Part shown: positions 25,798 through 33,172 of the stretch, one piece after another
Layout: each line of letters begins with the position of its first letter
Numbering within the stretch: the stretch's first letter is position 1
DNA from: SIG672 sp045657105
GTDB taxonomy: Bacteria > Bacillota > Clostridia > Oscillospirales > CAG-272
Direction: 5' to 3'
Assembly: GCA_045657105.1 (NCBI GenBank)
Contig: JAZOSN010000052.1
Coordinates: 1 to 56,105, forward strand
DNA: 56,105 nt
Notes under the pieces: generated by a model
Seen by the model: only the letters and a program-made list of their open reading frames with translations
What the model was told of the DNA's origin: nothing
The model's database searches: none
Translations under genes and position numbers: made by a program

Positions 25798-26601
25798 TCA
25801 AGGCATCTTGAACTCAAAAATTCTCTCAAAAATCTCGATATGCGCGGCATATACCTCGTCAAATCCGCGGCTTACTCCGACGGTCGCTTTTTTTCTTATG
25901 CAAAGGATCGTATCGTCCGGCAAAAGATCAAACGAGCTCTTAAAATACTTGCCGAAATCGGTATCTTTCAGATACACACTGCAATCGTCGAGCGCATATT
26001 CAGGCTTGTATCCGATAACGTCCGATAGACTCGCAAAAGCACCGTTAGCGTTAAATATATCATAGGTGTATTTATCCATAATGCAGATTACCGCCTCACC
26101 TGTCGTGACGAGCGTAGTTACATTATTGAGTGCCGCATTATGATCCTGCGCCGTGTAAAGAAAAACGTATTCGACCTTTTTTCCGCCATCGTCAGACTCC
26201 TGCGAGAGCTCATCGTTCAGCCTGTCGGCTTCCTCGGCAAGCTCCTTCTGTTGCTCAGGGGAAAGGATATATTCCCCGAAGGTTATGGCGTTCACTTTGC
26301 CGTCGCCGTTATAGTCCTCGTCCATAATTTCGGAAAATGCCGCCGAGATCTTTTCAAGATCCTCTCCGTCGAGCTTTGCAGGTCCGCAGTAAATGACCGA
26401 AATATCGTACTTTTCCCTTCCGGCAATCTGAACGATAAGCACGATCAGAAGCACGGCGAAGAAAAGCGCAATTATAGTATGCCACTTGTAATGATACCAG
26501 AAATTTTCTATCCATTTCAGAAACGTCGTCGGGCGCTTTATCTCGTTCGGATCAACGTACTGCCCGTTTTCGTTATTTTCGATATTCTCGATATTTTCCA
26601 T
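25798..26601 (-). CDS. Membrane-anchored protein with an EF-hand-like loop, function unknown
   Basis: 267 residues. An asparagine/glutamate-rich cytoplasmic tail leads to one transmembrane helix (about 43-61, IIALFFAVLLIVLIVQIAG), so the bulk is probably extracellular. DYNGDGKVNA (about 95-104) is a dockerin-like calcium loop; the rest mixes acidic helices and strands (VEYVFLYTAQ, AVICIMDKYTYDIFNA). It is not long enough to be a dockerin and has no second loop. A good promoter precedes it and it stands alone. I do not recognise the family. Confidence 0.65.
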   Translation of the reverse strand: MENIENIENNENGQYVDPNEIKRPTTFLKWIENFWYHYKWHTIIALFFAVLLIVLIVQIAGREKYDISVIYCGPAKLDGEDLEKISAAFSEIMDEDYNGDGKVNAITFGEYILSPEQQKELAEEADRLNDELSQESDDGGKKVEYVFLYTAQDHNAALNNVTTLVTTGEAVICIMDKYTYDIFNANGAFASLSDVIGYKPEYALDDCSVYLKDTDFGKYFKSSFDLLPDDTILCIRKKATVGVSRGFDEVYAAHIEIFERIFEFKMP

Positions 26602-26635
26602 AGCGAGCTACCTTTCACTTTTTTACTGTAATGAA

Positions 26636-26664
26636 AGTATACCATACAAAAAAGTCTTTTTCAA
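26636..26664 (-). promoter_or_regulatory. Promoter of the EF-hand-loop membrane protein gene
   Basis: TTGAAA (26664-26659), a 17-base spacer and TATACT (26641-26636) on the minus strand. Confidence 0.7.
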
Positions 26665-26674
26665 GATGGATTTT

Positions 26675-26920
26675 TTAAATACTCGTAAACAAGTTATAAA
26701 TAGAAACGGCGACGGCATAAAAACCGTCGCCGCGTTTTATATTTGGGCTCTCTTTTTCCTGTATCTTTGCCTTTATGACGTCTATCGAGTCGTTGGGTTC
26801 AACCTCGATCGTTATATCCTTTCCGGCAAGGGTTTTCATAAATATCAGCATGGCAGACGAGCCTGTTCCCATCACAGAGAAAAGCATGACCGCAGTAAAA
26901 AGGATCGCCAAAATTCTCAT
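26675..26920 (-). CDS. Secreted ubiquitin-like fragment (truncated)
   Basis: 81 residues. Residues 1-23 look like a signal peptide (ILAILFTAVMLFSVMG, then SSA). From Met24 on it reads as ubiquitin: MLIFMKTLAGKDITIEVEP then NDSIDVIKAKIQEKE, with 23 of 34 positions identical to the eukaryotic protein from its first methionine. The match stops after the first helix, at the position of ubiquitin E34. The remaining 24 codons run through a hairpin terminator and look random, so the C-terminal tail and the Gly-Gly needed for conjugation are missing. The ATG overlaps the stop codon of the GyrB-like gene (ATGA) with no properly spaced ribosome site. Either a decayed gene or a real short exported peptide. 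Confidence 0.6.
   Translation of the reverse strand: MRILAILFTAVMLFSVMGTGSSAMLIFMKTLAGKDITIEVEPNDSIDVIKAKIQEKESPNIKRGDGFYAVAVSIYNLFTSI
26700..26733 (-). terminator. Hairpin terminator inside the end of the ubiquitin-like frame
   Basis: CGGCGACGG and CCGTCGCCG (26707-26715 / 26724-26732) pair perfectly; on the minus strand TTTCTATTT follows. It probably ends the GyrB-like operon. Confidence 0.7.
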
Positions 26921-28098
26921 CCTTTTTGATTAATTATATCAATGATATTTTCCCGGTGTAGTTTAAGATAGTACCTAAAATCTTCGTCAACCATATCCTG
27001 ACACATATCTGTAATCATTCTATTATTGATTGATTTTCTCGTTCCGTTCATCCATTGTGTAGCAAAATTCTCACACCTTGTTTCAACAACAATCGTCATA
27101 TATTTCGCGATATCTTCATAGGTATATTTTCCACCAAACTCATCAGAAAAATACCAATTGAAATAATTTGTTATCCTTGCTTGTATTGTTTCCAAATGTG
27201 TTCCACCATAAGGCAAATTTTGATAATTATGGACACACATAGAAGTTTGTGGTTTTTCCGCAAAACAAAGCGATAGTTTTGCGAAAGCTGTATACTCTCT
27301 ACCGTTATATCTATCTTTGCCGGAAACAAGGAGTTCTTTTTGAAAAACATCGGTATGTTTTCTATTGCCAATATGTTCGTCAAAATATTCTCTTGTTCCT
27401 TTTGGATAATAAAAGGTACAGGCCGAGCCGTTGAGGGCATCATTAAATTCGCACCTCAGTTCAGGTATAGTGATTGCTCCTATTTGTAAATAGTCGATTA
27501 TCTCATTCTTGTTAATTTCATTTGTGCCAAAAACATCTGCATCAACCCTTAAGCTTATCTGTGTATAACTTTCACCGAGCGCTTCGCTCTGTTTTAGATC
27601 TTCTACACACACGCCTTTTTCAAACCTAAGTTCTTTAAGTATATTATCTCGTTTTACAGAAACTAGCATATATTCCGAAACGTATTGTGCGCAAGTGAGA
27701 TCAAAGTGTGAATCGCCTTCAATCCGCAAATACGAGGTTGCCGTTGAGCCATACAGTCTATTATGATTGACACCGAGTTCAAAAAAGTAATCCATATCTG
27801 TGTCGAAAGGAAAATACAATTCGCAAAAATCGTAATGCCATAAGGGTTTTCCTTCTATTTCTTCTTGACTCAAAACAAGCCCTCTGTCAAAACTTTTTAT
27901 ACAAATAGAGTTATCCACGCCGACATTCACCGATATTTGTCTGCAAAATCCTTGTGCTGCTTCATTAACAAATATCCTAATTAGATTTTTAATAGCACTT
28001 GTTGCACCATCTATTCCATCTGAGCCAAAAACAACGGCAGGTCGTTTTCTAACTCTATCAGGTCCTTTGAGGCCTTTGATTGTGTTATTAGTATCCAT
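26917..28098 (-). CDS. GyrB-like GHKL ATPase without TOPRIM domain
   Basis: 393 residues. The N-terminus (IKGLKGPDRVRKRPAVVFGS) matches the opening of GyrB/ParE, and the following GHKL fold and transducer-like region can be traced (FVNEAAQGFCRQISV, KSFDRGL, LYGSTATSYLRIEG). The usual magnesium-binding asparagine of DNSIDE is not in place; only the hydrolytic Glu region (NEAAQGF) aligns, and GRG of the second motif is DRG. The toprim and C-terminal parts of a real gyrase are absent. It is AT-rich and lies 13 bases after a 66-aa gene. A decoy, regulator or toxin acting on gyrase is possible; the function is unknown. Confidence 0.65.
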   Translation of the reverse strand: MDTNNTIKGLKGPDRVRKRPAVVFGSDGIDGATSAIKNLIRIFVNEAAQGFCRQISVNVGVDNSICIKSFDRGLVLSQEEIEGKPLWHYDFCELYFPFDTDMDYFFELGVNHNRLYGSTATSYLRIEGDSHFDLTCAQYVSEYMLVSVKRDNILKELRFEKGVCVEDLKQSEALGESYTQISLRVDADVFGTNEINKNEIIDYLQIGAITIPELRCEFNDALNGSACTFYYPKGTREYFDEHIGNRKHTDVFQKELLVSGKDRYNGREYTAFAKLSLCFAEKPQTSMCVHNYQNLPYGGTHLETIQARITNYFNWYFSDEFGGKYTYEDIAKYMTIVVETRCENFATQWMNGTRKSINNRMITDMCQDMVDEDFRYYLKLHRENIIDIINQKG

Positions 28099-28111
28099 AA
28101 ATAATACCTAC

Positions 28112-28312
28112 TTAAAACAAATCTCCTTCTTCAAAAAATACATTATATCTTTGTAGAAGATCATCTACACCATTGCTGATACACTCTTTGAGCTGCAATA
28201 TCAAGTCCGCAGTGTCTGTGATCGGCGGAATCATACTCGACGGAACCCCATATCCAAATTTCTTTTTGAATTCTTTTGTTACGGTTCTGTATTCTCCAAT
28301 CAATTCAATCAT
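28112..28312 (-). CDS. 66-residue protein of unknown function, first gene of the GyrB-like operon
   Basis: It begins MIELIGEYRTVTKEF and is mostly helical and acidic at the C-terminus (NVFFEEGDLF). I prefer ATG 28312 over the in-frame GTG three codons upstream. A TTGAGT-N17-TATAAT promoter ends exactly at this ATG and a second promoter lies 37 bases further upstream, so the start is not secure. It is separated from the GyrB-like gene by 13 bases and is probably its partner. No family recognised. Confidence 0.55.
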   Translation of the reverse strand: MIELIGEYRTVTKEFKKKFGYGVPSSMIPPITDTADLILQLKECISNGVDDLLQRYNVFFEEGDLF

Positions 28313-28348
28313 TATACCCACTCTTTAATAAAGACTCAAGCCTTGTGT

Positions 28349-28377
28349 ATTATACCACATTATTCTCTATATAACAA
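28349..28377 (-). promoter_or_regulatory. Promoter of the GyrB-like operon
   Basis: TTGTTA (28377-28372), a 17-base spacer and TATAAT (28354-28349) on the minus strand. A second promoter (TTGAGT-N17-TATAAT) overlaps the proposed start codon of the first gene. Confidence 0.65.
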
Positions 28378-28490
28378 CAGTTTTGGTCAGATTTTTATTA
28401 TTTTCTCGCACTTTCACACGAGTTTTGCTTTCTTGAAGATTGAGTTTTGCCGCACAACAACAATAAATCCCTTACAAAAAAATATGATGA

Positions 28491-28517
28491 AAGCGCCGTG
28501 CGAACTGCACGGCGCTT
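28491..28517 (-). terminator. Strong hairpin left of the element boundary
   Basis: AAGCGCCGTGC and GCACGGCGCTT (28491-28501 / 28507-28517) pair perfectly. Read leftward it is followed after a short gap by a run of seven Ts, so it could stop transcription leaving the integrase side. Confidence 0.6.
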
Positions 28518-28567
28518 GATCTTTTAGACTATCATAGTGACTTTTCTCTGCAAATCTCCCCGAAAAA

Positions 28568-28671
28568 TTGGCGTAGTGGCGTAGTTTTTTAAGGTACCAA
28601 ACCACCGAAAAACCGCATAACTACTGGGCTTTTTCAGAAATCTGTTAGTCAAGAGGCTTCATTGTGGGGAC
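28568..28671. repeat. Left attachment region (attL candidate) with flanking arm repeats
   Basis: The 20-base core AGAGGCTTCATTGTGGGGAC lies at 28652-28671 and recurs at 55953-55972. The similarity extends about 80-100 bases to the left in both copies (TTGGCGTA boxes, a T-run, AAAAACCGCATAA, GGCTTTTT, TTAGTC). Because this left arm belongs to the element at its right end, its presence outside the left core suggests a second, related element was once inserted next to it. Confidence 0.7.
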
Positions 28672-28762
28672 GGGTCCCGTTTTTCACGTATTTCTACGCA
28701 AATCTTCGAAAAACCCAGTATTTAAGCCACTTTTTCGATTTCCAAGTTTTGCCATTATTTAT

Positions 28763-28822
28763 AAGCTTACGCCAATCTACGCTTGTTTTTTGCGTAAATT
28801 GGTGTAAGTTTGGCGTAAGCTT
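28763..28822. repeat. Inverted arm repeat next to the integrase gene
   Basis: AAGCTTACGCCAA (28763-28775) and TTGGCGTAAGCTT (28810-28822) are exact inverted copies; further GCGTAA boxes lie between. TTGGCGTA also recurs at 28568, 55840, 55860, 55871 and 56089. These are probable integrase or excisionase arm-binding sites. Confidence 0.6.
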
Positions 28823-28832
28823 TACACCCAAT

Positions 28833-30083
28833 TTACGTCTCTTCAAATGATGTTTTTCTCACGTCCTTGATATAGCTTTCAAGCTCTACAAAGGAATGAA
28901 GTGTGAGATCTTTTGTTGCCTCGGCATAAATGTCGAGAGTGATCGTGACATCCGAGTGACCGAGCACGTCCTGCATAACCTTGACGTTGACTCCCGCTTC
29001 GCACATTCTCGTCGCAAAGCTGTGACGGAGAATATGACAGCTGAAATTGGGAAGCAATTCGTCGGTATGAGGATCATCCTCAAGTAGTTCCTTGTTGCAG
29101 GATTTGATAACTCTGTTGATCACCTTATTCAGATGACCGAAGTTGACTGCGGTACCGTCATCGTGGATGAATATAAAGTCGGTATATCCACTGATGACCG
29201 TTTTACAACGGATGCCAAGCTCCTGTTGTCTTGTTCGTTCTTCAATAAGGGCGTCCTTTACAAATTGCAGTAGCGGTATTCTTCTGTTTCCCGCTTCGCT
29301 CTTGGGTGAGTTGATATCATAGCGACACCCCTCCTCGCCGTCCTTGGAATAGTAGACGATGGTATGGTTAATGTCGATGAATCCTCTTTCAAGATCAACG
29401 TCGCACCAGCGAAGTCCTGTGGTCTCGCCTGCTCTCATACCGGTTCCGAGCATCACGGCAAATACCGGATACCATCTGCGGTACTTAGGCGTTCGTTTCA
29501 GGTAATCGAGAAAGGTGTTTTCCTGTGCTACGGTCAGAGCGTGACGCTTTTGAGATTTATACTTTGGCGTACGTTTGATCTCGCGCATTACCCTGTCGGT
29601 AGGATTGGTGCGGATGACTCTGTCATCGATCGCCATATCAAACACTTGATGCAGTACGTTATGTATGGTGTCGATGGTGCTTGCTTTCATTTCGATCTTA
29701 TCTGCCAGATAGGTGTAAAACTGTCTGACGTCTGATTTCCTTACGTCCGCAAGCTTTAATCTCCCGAAACTCGGCTCCACAAACTTCTTATACATGTACC
29801 GATAATTCTGCATGGTATTTTCTTTGATACCGCGCTTGGTACTGATCCAAAGGTTATAGAAATCGTTGACCTTCATGTTTTTCATATCGGTTCGAATGCC
29901 GTCGTTGATATCAAGCATAATGGTCTTCTCTTTTTCACGAAGCTCTGGGAGCGTTTCCGCATATACCGAATGTCTGTTACCCGATATGTCCGTCCAACGG
30001 AAAGAATACGTTCCGTTCTGTCGCTGACTCTCGCCTTTTCGAAGAATAATTTTATCTTTGTCTTTGCGTACTCGCCTTGCCAT
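28833..30083 (-). CDS. Tyrosine site-specific integrase (Tn916/phage type)
   Basis: 416 residues. An N-terminal arm-binding domain (RKGESQRQNGTYSFRWT) and SAM-like core-binding domain (about 60-165) precede the catalytic domain. The active-site set is visible: Arg near 217 in GTGMRAGETTG, HILRHSFATR (H-x-x-R), the histidine of LGHSDVTITLD and the nucleophile Tyr near 386 in DIYAEATKD. It integrates and excises the element by recombination at the core repeats. The gene ends about 160 bases from the left core repeat, the usual arrangement, and has AAAGGAGG before its ATG. The small gene upstream is its likely excisionase. Confidence 0.95.
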   Translation of the reverse strand: MARRVRKDKDKIILRKGESQRQNGTYSFRWTDISGNRHSVYAETLPELREKEKTIMLDINDGIRTDMKNMKVNDFYNLWISTKRGIKENTMQNYRYMYKKFVEPSFGRLKLADVRKSDVRQFYTYLADKIEMKASTIDTIHNVLHQVFDMAIDDRVIRTNPTDRVMREIKRTPKYKSQKRHALTVAQENTFLDYLKRTPKYRRWYPVFAVMLGTGMRAGETTGLRWCDVDLERGFIDINHTIVYYSKDGEEGCRYDINSPKSEAGNRRIPLLQFVKDALIEERTRQQELGIRCKTVISGYTDFIFIHDDGTAVNFGHLNKVINRVIKSCNKELLEDDPHTDELLPNFSCHILRHSFATRMCEAGVNVKVMQDVLGHSDVTITLDIYAEATKDLTLHSFVELESYIKDVRKTSFEET

Positions 30084-30194
30084 TTTGTCCTCCTTTCGAC
30101 TTTAAGGGCAAGGGCGATGTTCTGTAATTATTATATCATAACACCGCCCGATTTTCAAGTGGTTTGCCCCCCTTTTTGCGATCTTTGGCAATAA

Positions 30195-30413
30195 TTATTT
30201 GACTGTACGCAGAGACTCAAGATACTTATCCAGCGGAACGCGCTTGATAAGACGCTTTCTTCCCACAAAGAGAACGAAGTCGCAGTCGGGTTCATTACTC
30301 ATATCTCGAAGCTGATTGATACCGATTCCCGAATATCTTGCCGCCTCTTTCAGAGTAAGATTCGACTTTTCCCAAATGGGAACGTCATTATGATGATTGC
30401 TTTCATTAAGCAT
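30195..30413 (-). CDS. Excisionase (Xis, MerR/Tn916-like HTH)
   Basis: 72 residues. LTLKEAARYSGIGINQLRDM is a typical winged-helix excisionase start, followed by DFVLFVGRKRLIKRVPLDKYL, the conserved C-terminal strand-helix of Tn916-type Xis proteins. ATG 30413 has a full AAGGAGG site; the open frame continues 49 codons upstream without one. It should bend DNA at the ends and steer the adjacent integrase toward excision. Confidence 0.8.
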   Translation of the reverse strand: MLNESNHHNDVPIWEKSNLTLKEAARYSGIGINQLRDMSNEPDCDFVLFVGRKRLIKRVPLDKYLESLRTVK

Positions 30414-30575
30414 GGAATTTACCTCCTTAGTTTTTGTAATCGTAAAATAATCATTATTAATTCCTCCTTCATAAATAAAAAATCCAGTAGTTTTTTCGTC
30501 ACGGGAATTTTGGCAGCGCATCTTTCGGAGCTTTTTTATCAGCTCCTTTTTCCTGACCAAAATTCCCGTTTAGAC

Positions 30576-30839
30576 TTAGATGCTTTTGAGTATAGGCTCT
30601 CTCATCTTTTCGACCTGACGAAGCAGATCCTCGGCTGTGAATTTTGAAGAACATACCACGCCGTTGCTGAGAATGATCATACTGCGTGTCTCTTTGTCGG
30701 AGGCACCCTTCATATAATCCTTCTTAATATCCCGATCTCTGCAGTATTTTCTCACCTTTCCCGCGTCGGCTTTTTCAATGCCTTCAATATAATCAACATT
30801 CACATAAAAACTGCCTATATAAAGAAACTGATTACTCAT
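30576..30839 (-). CDS. RemA/DUF370-like small protein
   Basis: 87 residues. The sequence follows the DUF370 (RemA) pattern: a start near FLYIGSFYVNVDYIEGIE, a central charged helix (GKVRKYCRDRDIKKDY), then TRSMIILSNGVVCSSKFTAEDLLRQ, aligning with RemA's TRAVIIMDSDHVILSA region. RemA is a ring-forming DNA-binding activator of matrix genes in Bacillus. Here the gene overlaps the upstream Replic_Relax-like gene by ATGA, so it probably serves the mobile element as a regulator. Assignment is by pattern only. Confidence 0.5.
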   Translation of the reverse strand: MSNQFLYIGSFYVNVDYIEGIEKADAGKVRKYCRDRDIKKDYMKGASDKETRSMIILSNGVVCSSKFTAEDLLRQVEKMREPILKSI

Positions 30840-31708
30840 GCATTTTCACCTCCCTCCTTTTCCGTGTTATCAAAGCAACAAACGGGCTCGTCCGATGTCA
30901 TATCGTAGATATAGGTCCATTTGTCATTTTTGAGATCGACGAGAGTGGCAAGATACACCTTCGTGCCATTGTTCAGCAAGTTCTCGCGACCTTCCTCGGC
31001 GATCCAATTCTCGACCTGATGCCGAAGGATCTTGTTCAAGACCTTGCGATTCTGCGCGATGATATAAATATCACAGGTGATCTCCATAAGCTTCGAGCAT
31101 TTACTGTTAAAATCGCATTGCTTGTGCGTTCCGCATTCCACCTCGAACATAAAGGTCTCCCAATCCATTTTGCAAACGATATCGGGAATGCAAGCGCGGC
31201 CGTCCGAAAGCTGATAACGATTACCCGTACGGCTCGTGGATATCTCATCGTAGATGCCCTTGCTTTTAAGAATTTCCGCCGCGTCCTTGATCATATAGCC
31301 GTGATGAGGGCTGGCGTGCTCCTCGATGAGCTTTTCGTGTTCAAACTTAACGGGACGTTTTTGGAAATAATGGAAAAAGAAGAGATCGCCTTCGGGTGTA
31401 AACTTATTGATATTAAATCTTCTGATTCCCGTGTTCACCTCCTGGGCTTTGAGAAGACCTGTATGCTTGAGTGATTCAATACAGCGTCTCACGGCCGATC
31501 TGCTTAACGGGATTCCCTTTGAAAACAGGAACACGTCAACGATCTGTTTGATCTGATCCTGCTCCTCTGAGATTCCCTCAGAGCCGATGATCTGCATGGC
31601 CTTCATACCAATCTCTCCAATAGTGTCACGTGTGCTTGCAAAGGTGCGAAAATACGTGTTATCGCTAACACTGGTGATCCCATCCTTGGGGTCAAATTCA
31701 TACTTCAT
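30836..31708 (-). CDS. Replic_Relax-like replication/mobilisation protein
   Basis: 290 residues. The first half has a winged-helix domain (PLSRSAVRRCIESLKHTGLL) typical of replication-relaxation proteins. The second half contains IPDIVCKMDWETFMFEVECGT, matching the PD-x(n)-E-x-D-x-G-T nuclease-like core of the Replic_Relax family, with E-x-E in place of E-x-D. Such proteins act in plasmid replication or transfer of mobile elements. ATG 31708 follows AAAGGAG; 35 upstream in-frame codons lack a site. It is translationally coupled to the RemA-like gene. Confidence 0.5.
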   Translation of the reverse strand: MKYEFDPKDGITSVSDNTYFRTFASTRDTIGEIGMKAMQIIGSEGISEEQDQIKQIVDVFLFSKGIPLSRSAVRRCIESLKHTGLLKAQEVNTGIRRFNINKFTPEGDLFFFHYFQKRPVKFEHEKLIEEHASPHHGYMIKDAAEILKSKGIYDEISTSRTGNRYQLSDGRACIPDIVCKMDWETFMFEVECGTHKQCDFNSKCSKLMEITCDIYIIAQNRKVLNKILRHQVENWIAEEGRENLLNNGTKVYLATLVDLKNDKWTYIYDMTSDEPVCCFDNTEKEGGENA

Positions 31709-31779
31709 GTTAATTCTCCTTTTTGGAAATTTTATTTTTGAAATCTCGGCGAGAGATGCGACTGTGCCCTTGATCTCGT

Positions 31780-31848
31780 TTATAACATAGGTGAATATTT
31801 GGTCGAGTTTCAAGAAAACAATAGTCGATTTCGACTTTTTTCTTGAAA
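31780..31848 (-). promoter_or_regulatory. Promoter/operator of the Replic_Relax-like operon
   Basis: TTGAAA (31813-31808), an 18-base spacer and TATGTT (31789-31784) on the minus strand. The -35 is embedded in TTTCAAGAAAACAATA, which also overlies the -35 of the RHH operon near 33100. An inverted TTTCTTGAAA lies at 31839-31848. A shared regulator is likely. Confidence 0.45.
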
Positions 31849-31886
31849 AATCGCAAGTTTAGAGATACTTTTTATGACACTGCGCC

Positions 31887-32489
31887 TCAGTAGTCGTCAT
31901 CCTCGTCCCAAATAAACTGCGGACCAAAATATTCTACGAAAGCTTTGGTGACGATCTCATCCACGTCCAGCTCCCGCAGCTTGCGGTCGCCGAGAATTTC
32001 GTCACCGGACTTGTAGCAGTCAAGGATGGCGTCAAAAAGCATTTTCGTCCCCAAGTCGTAGCTACCGCACAGCTTATGGTACTTGTCCGGCTGCCCTTGA
32101 TACTCCGCTTCCTTTGTTTCCATTTTCGTCCTGAAGCTTGCCACCGTTCTTTGGAGCAGTTCTAAATGGATCACCCCGGGCGGTGACTTGCGGTTACATT
32201 CGATATGCTTTCGGATGATACTTTTGACCGTGTTCGATCTGGTTCCCTTTTCCATGCTGCTAAGAAACTCAAATGCTTTTTCGTCAATAACGTAAAACCC
32301 GAAGTGATCTCTCTCTTTGATCTCTGCGGACGAAAATTCGCAAGGAATGCGTGCGATCCTGCCGTCGCTTTCAAGGACCAAAATCCTGTTCATGGTTTCG
32401 CTGAAGCTCCTGCGTGGCAGAGCATTCTTCCAGCCGATCAGATCGCCGTCATTTTTGGTCACCGAAATGCGAATGAATTTACTTTCCAT
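31887..32489 (-). CDS. Double ribbon-helix-helix protein B
   Basis: 200 residues, paralogous to the gene upstream. Two RHH-like units are visible: FIRISVTKNDG with PRRSFSETMNRILV, and later KGTRSNTVKSIIRKHIE. The IARIPCEFSSAEI segment aligns with VAQIPMEFEIIPL of the paralogue. The C-terminal half is longer and ends in the acidic WDEDDDY. RHH proteins bind short operator repeats; this pair lies beside a large iteron array and may partition, replicate or regulate the element. It starts 4 bases after its partner ends. The family is not recognised. Confidence 0.6.
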   Translation of the reverse strand: MESKFIRISVTKNDGDLIGWKNALPRRSFSETMNRILVLESDGRIARIPCEFSSAEIKERDHFGFYVIDEKAFEFLSSMEKGTRSNTVKSIIRKHIECNRKSPPGVIHLELLQRTVASFRTKMETKEAEYQGQPDKYHKLCGSYDLGTKMLFDAILDCYKSGDEILGDRKLRELDVDEIVTKAFVEYFGPQFIWDEDDDY

Positions 32490-32493
32490 AGTC

Positions 32494-32967
32494 TTACCCC
32501 CTCTCCTCGTCTATCTTGTAGATCAGCGCATCAAGTGCTCCGTGGTGATCGTTCAGCACTATACGATACTTTTGCGAGTTGTCCGGCAGTTCGTTATGAA
32601 GCTTGGAAATTATGACCGCCCTCTCGAAAAACATTTTCGCTCTGTCCACGCTCCACCTTTTGGTACGCAACTCATTCAGATTGGCTCGAATGCATCGCCT
32701 GATCAACGCCTTCACTTTCGTCGTGAATTTTCCTCTCCCAAATTTGCTTTCCAACTTCTCGATCAACTCGGGTGACAGATCGATTTTGGTCGGCGATTCT
32801 TTAGTCAAAGGAATGATCTCAAACTCCATCGGAATCTGCGCCACCTCGCCTCGAAGCGCCGCATTCAGGATCTTGATGACCGTCTCATTGAATTTTCTCT
32901 CAGGAAGAAATTTCTTCAGTGCGACGATGTCGGCATCCTTTTTAGTCAGCTTAACGTTAATTTTCAT
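32494..32967 (-). CDS. Double ribbon-helix-helix protein A
   Basis: 157 residues. MKINVKLTKKDADIV followed by PERKFNETVIKILN forms one RHH unit, and GKFTTKVKALIRRCIRANL a second, so one chain may carry a complete pseudo-dimeric DNA-binding unit. The C-terminus (about 115-157) is unrelated to known domains. It is the first gene after a promoter whose -35 carries the TTTCAAGAAA operator, and the iteron field starts about 200 bases upstream. A role like ParR or an arc-type repressor is inferred from fold and context. Confidence 0.6.
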   Translation of the reverse strand: MKINVKLTKKDADIVALKKFLPERKFNETVIKILNAALRGEVAQIPMEFEIIPLTKESPTKIDLSPELIEKLESKFGRGKFTTKVKALIRRCIRANLNELRTKRWSVDRAKMFFERAVIISKLHNELPDNSQKYRIVLNDHHGALDALIYKIDEERG

Positions 32968-33025
32968 TTTGTTTTCCCTCTCTTTCTTTTGTTGTATTTA
33001 ATAAATGGCTTGCAAAAACCCCTTT

Positions 33026-33109
33026 TTTCAAGAAAAATACAACAGATTTTTTCGAAATATTTTTTATTTCTTATATACCATATGAGGATTTTGGTTGCGT
33101 TTCAAGAAA
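33026..33109 (-). promoter_or_regulatory. Promoter/operator of the RHH operon
   Basis: TTGAAA (33105-33100), a 17-base spacer and TATGGT (33082-33077) on the minus strand. TTTCAAGAAA at 33100-33109 overlaps the -35 and recurs at 33026-33035. The block is nearly identical to the promoter near 31,810. Confidence 0.5.
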
Positions 33110-33172
33110 ACAATAACGGCCTGCGCCGTGGCACAGACCGTCTTTTATGGGAATATTCAATATGATAATCAT

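Noticed and set aside
28491..28671. tRNA gene as the integration target
   Set aside because: No cloverleaf or 3' tRNA end can be folded at either core repeat; the target looks intergenic.
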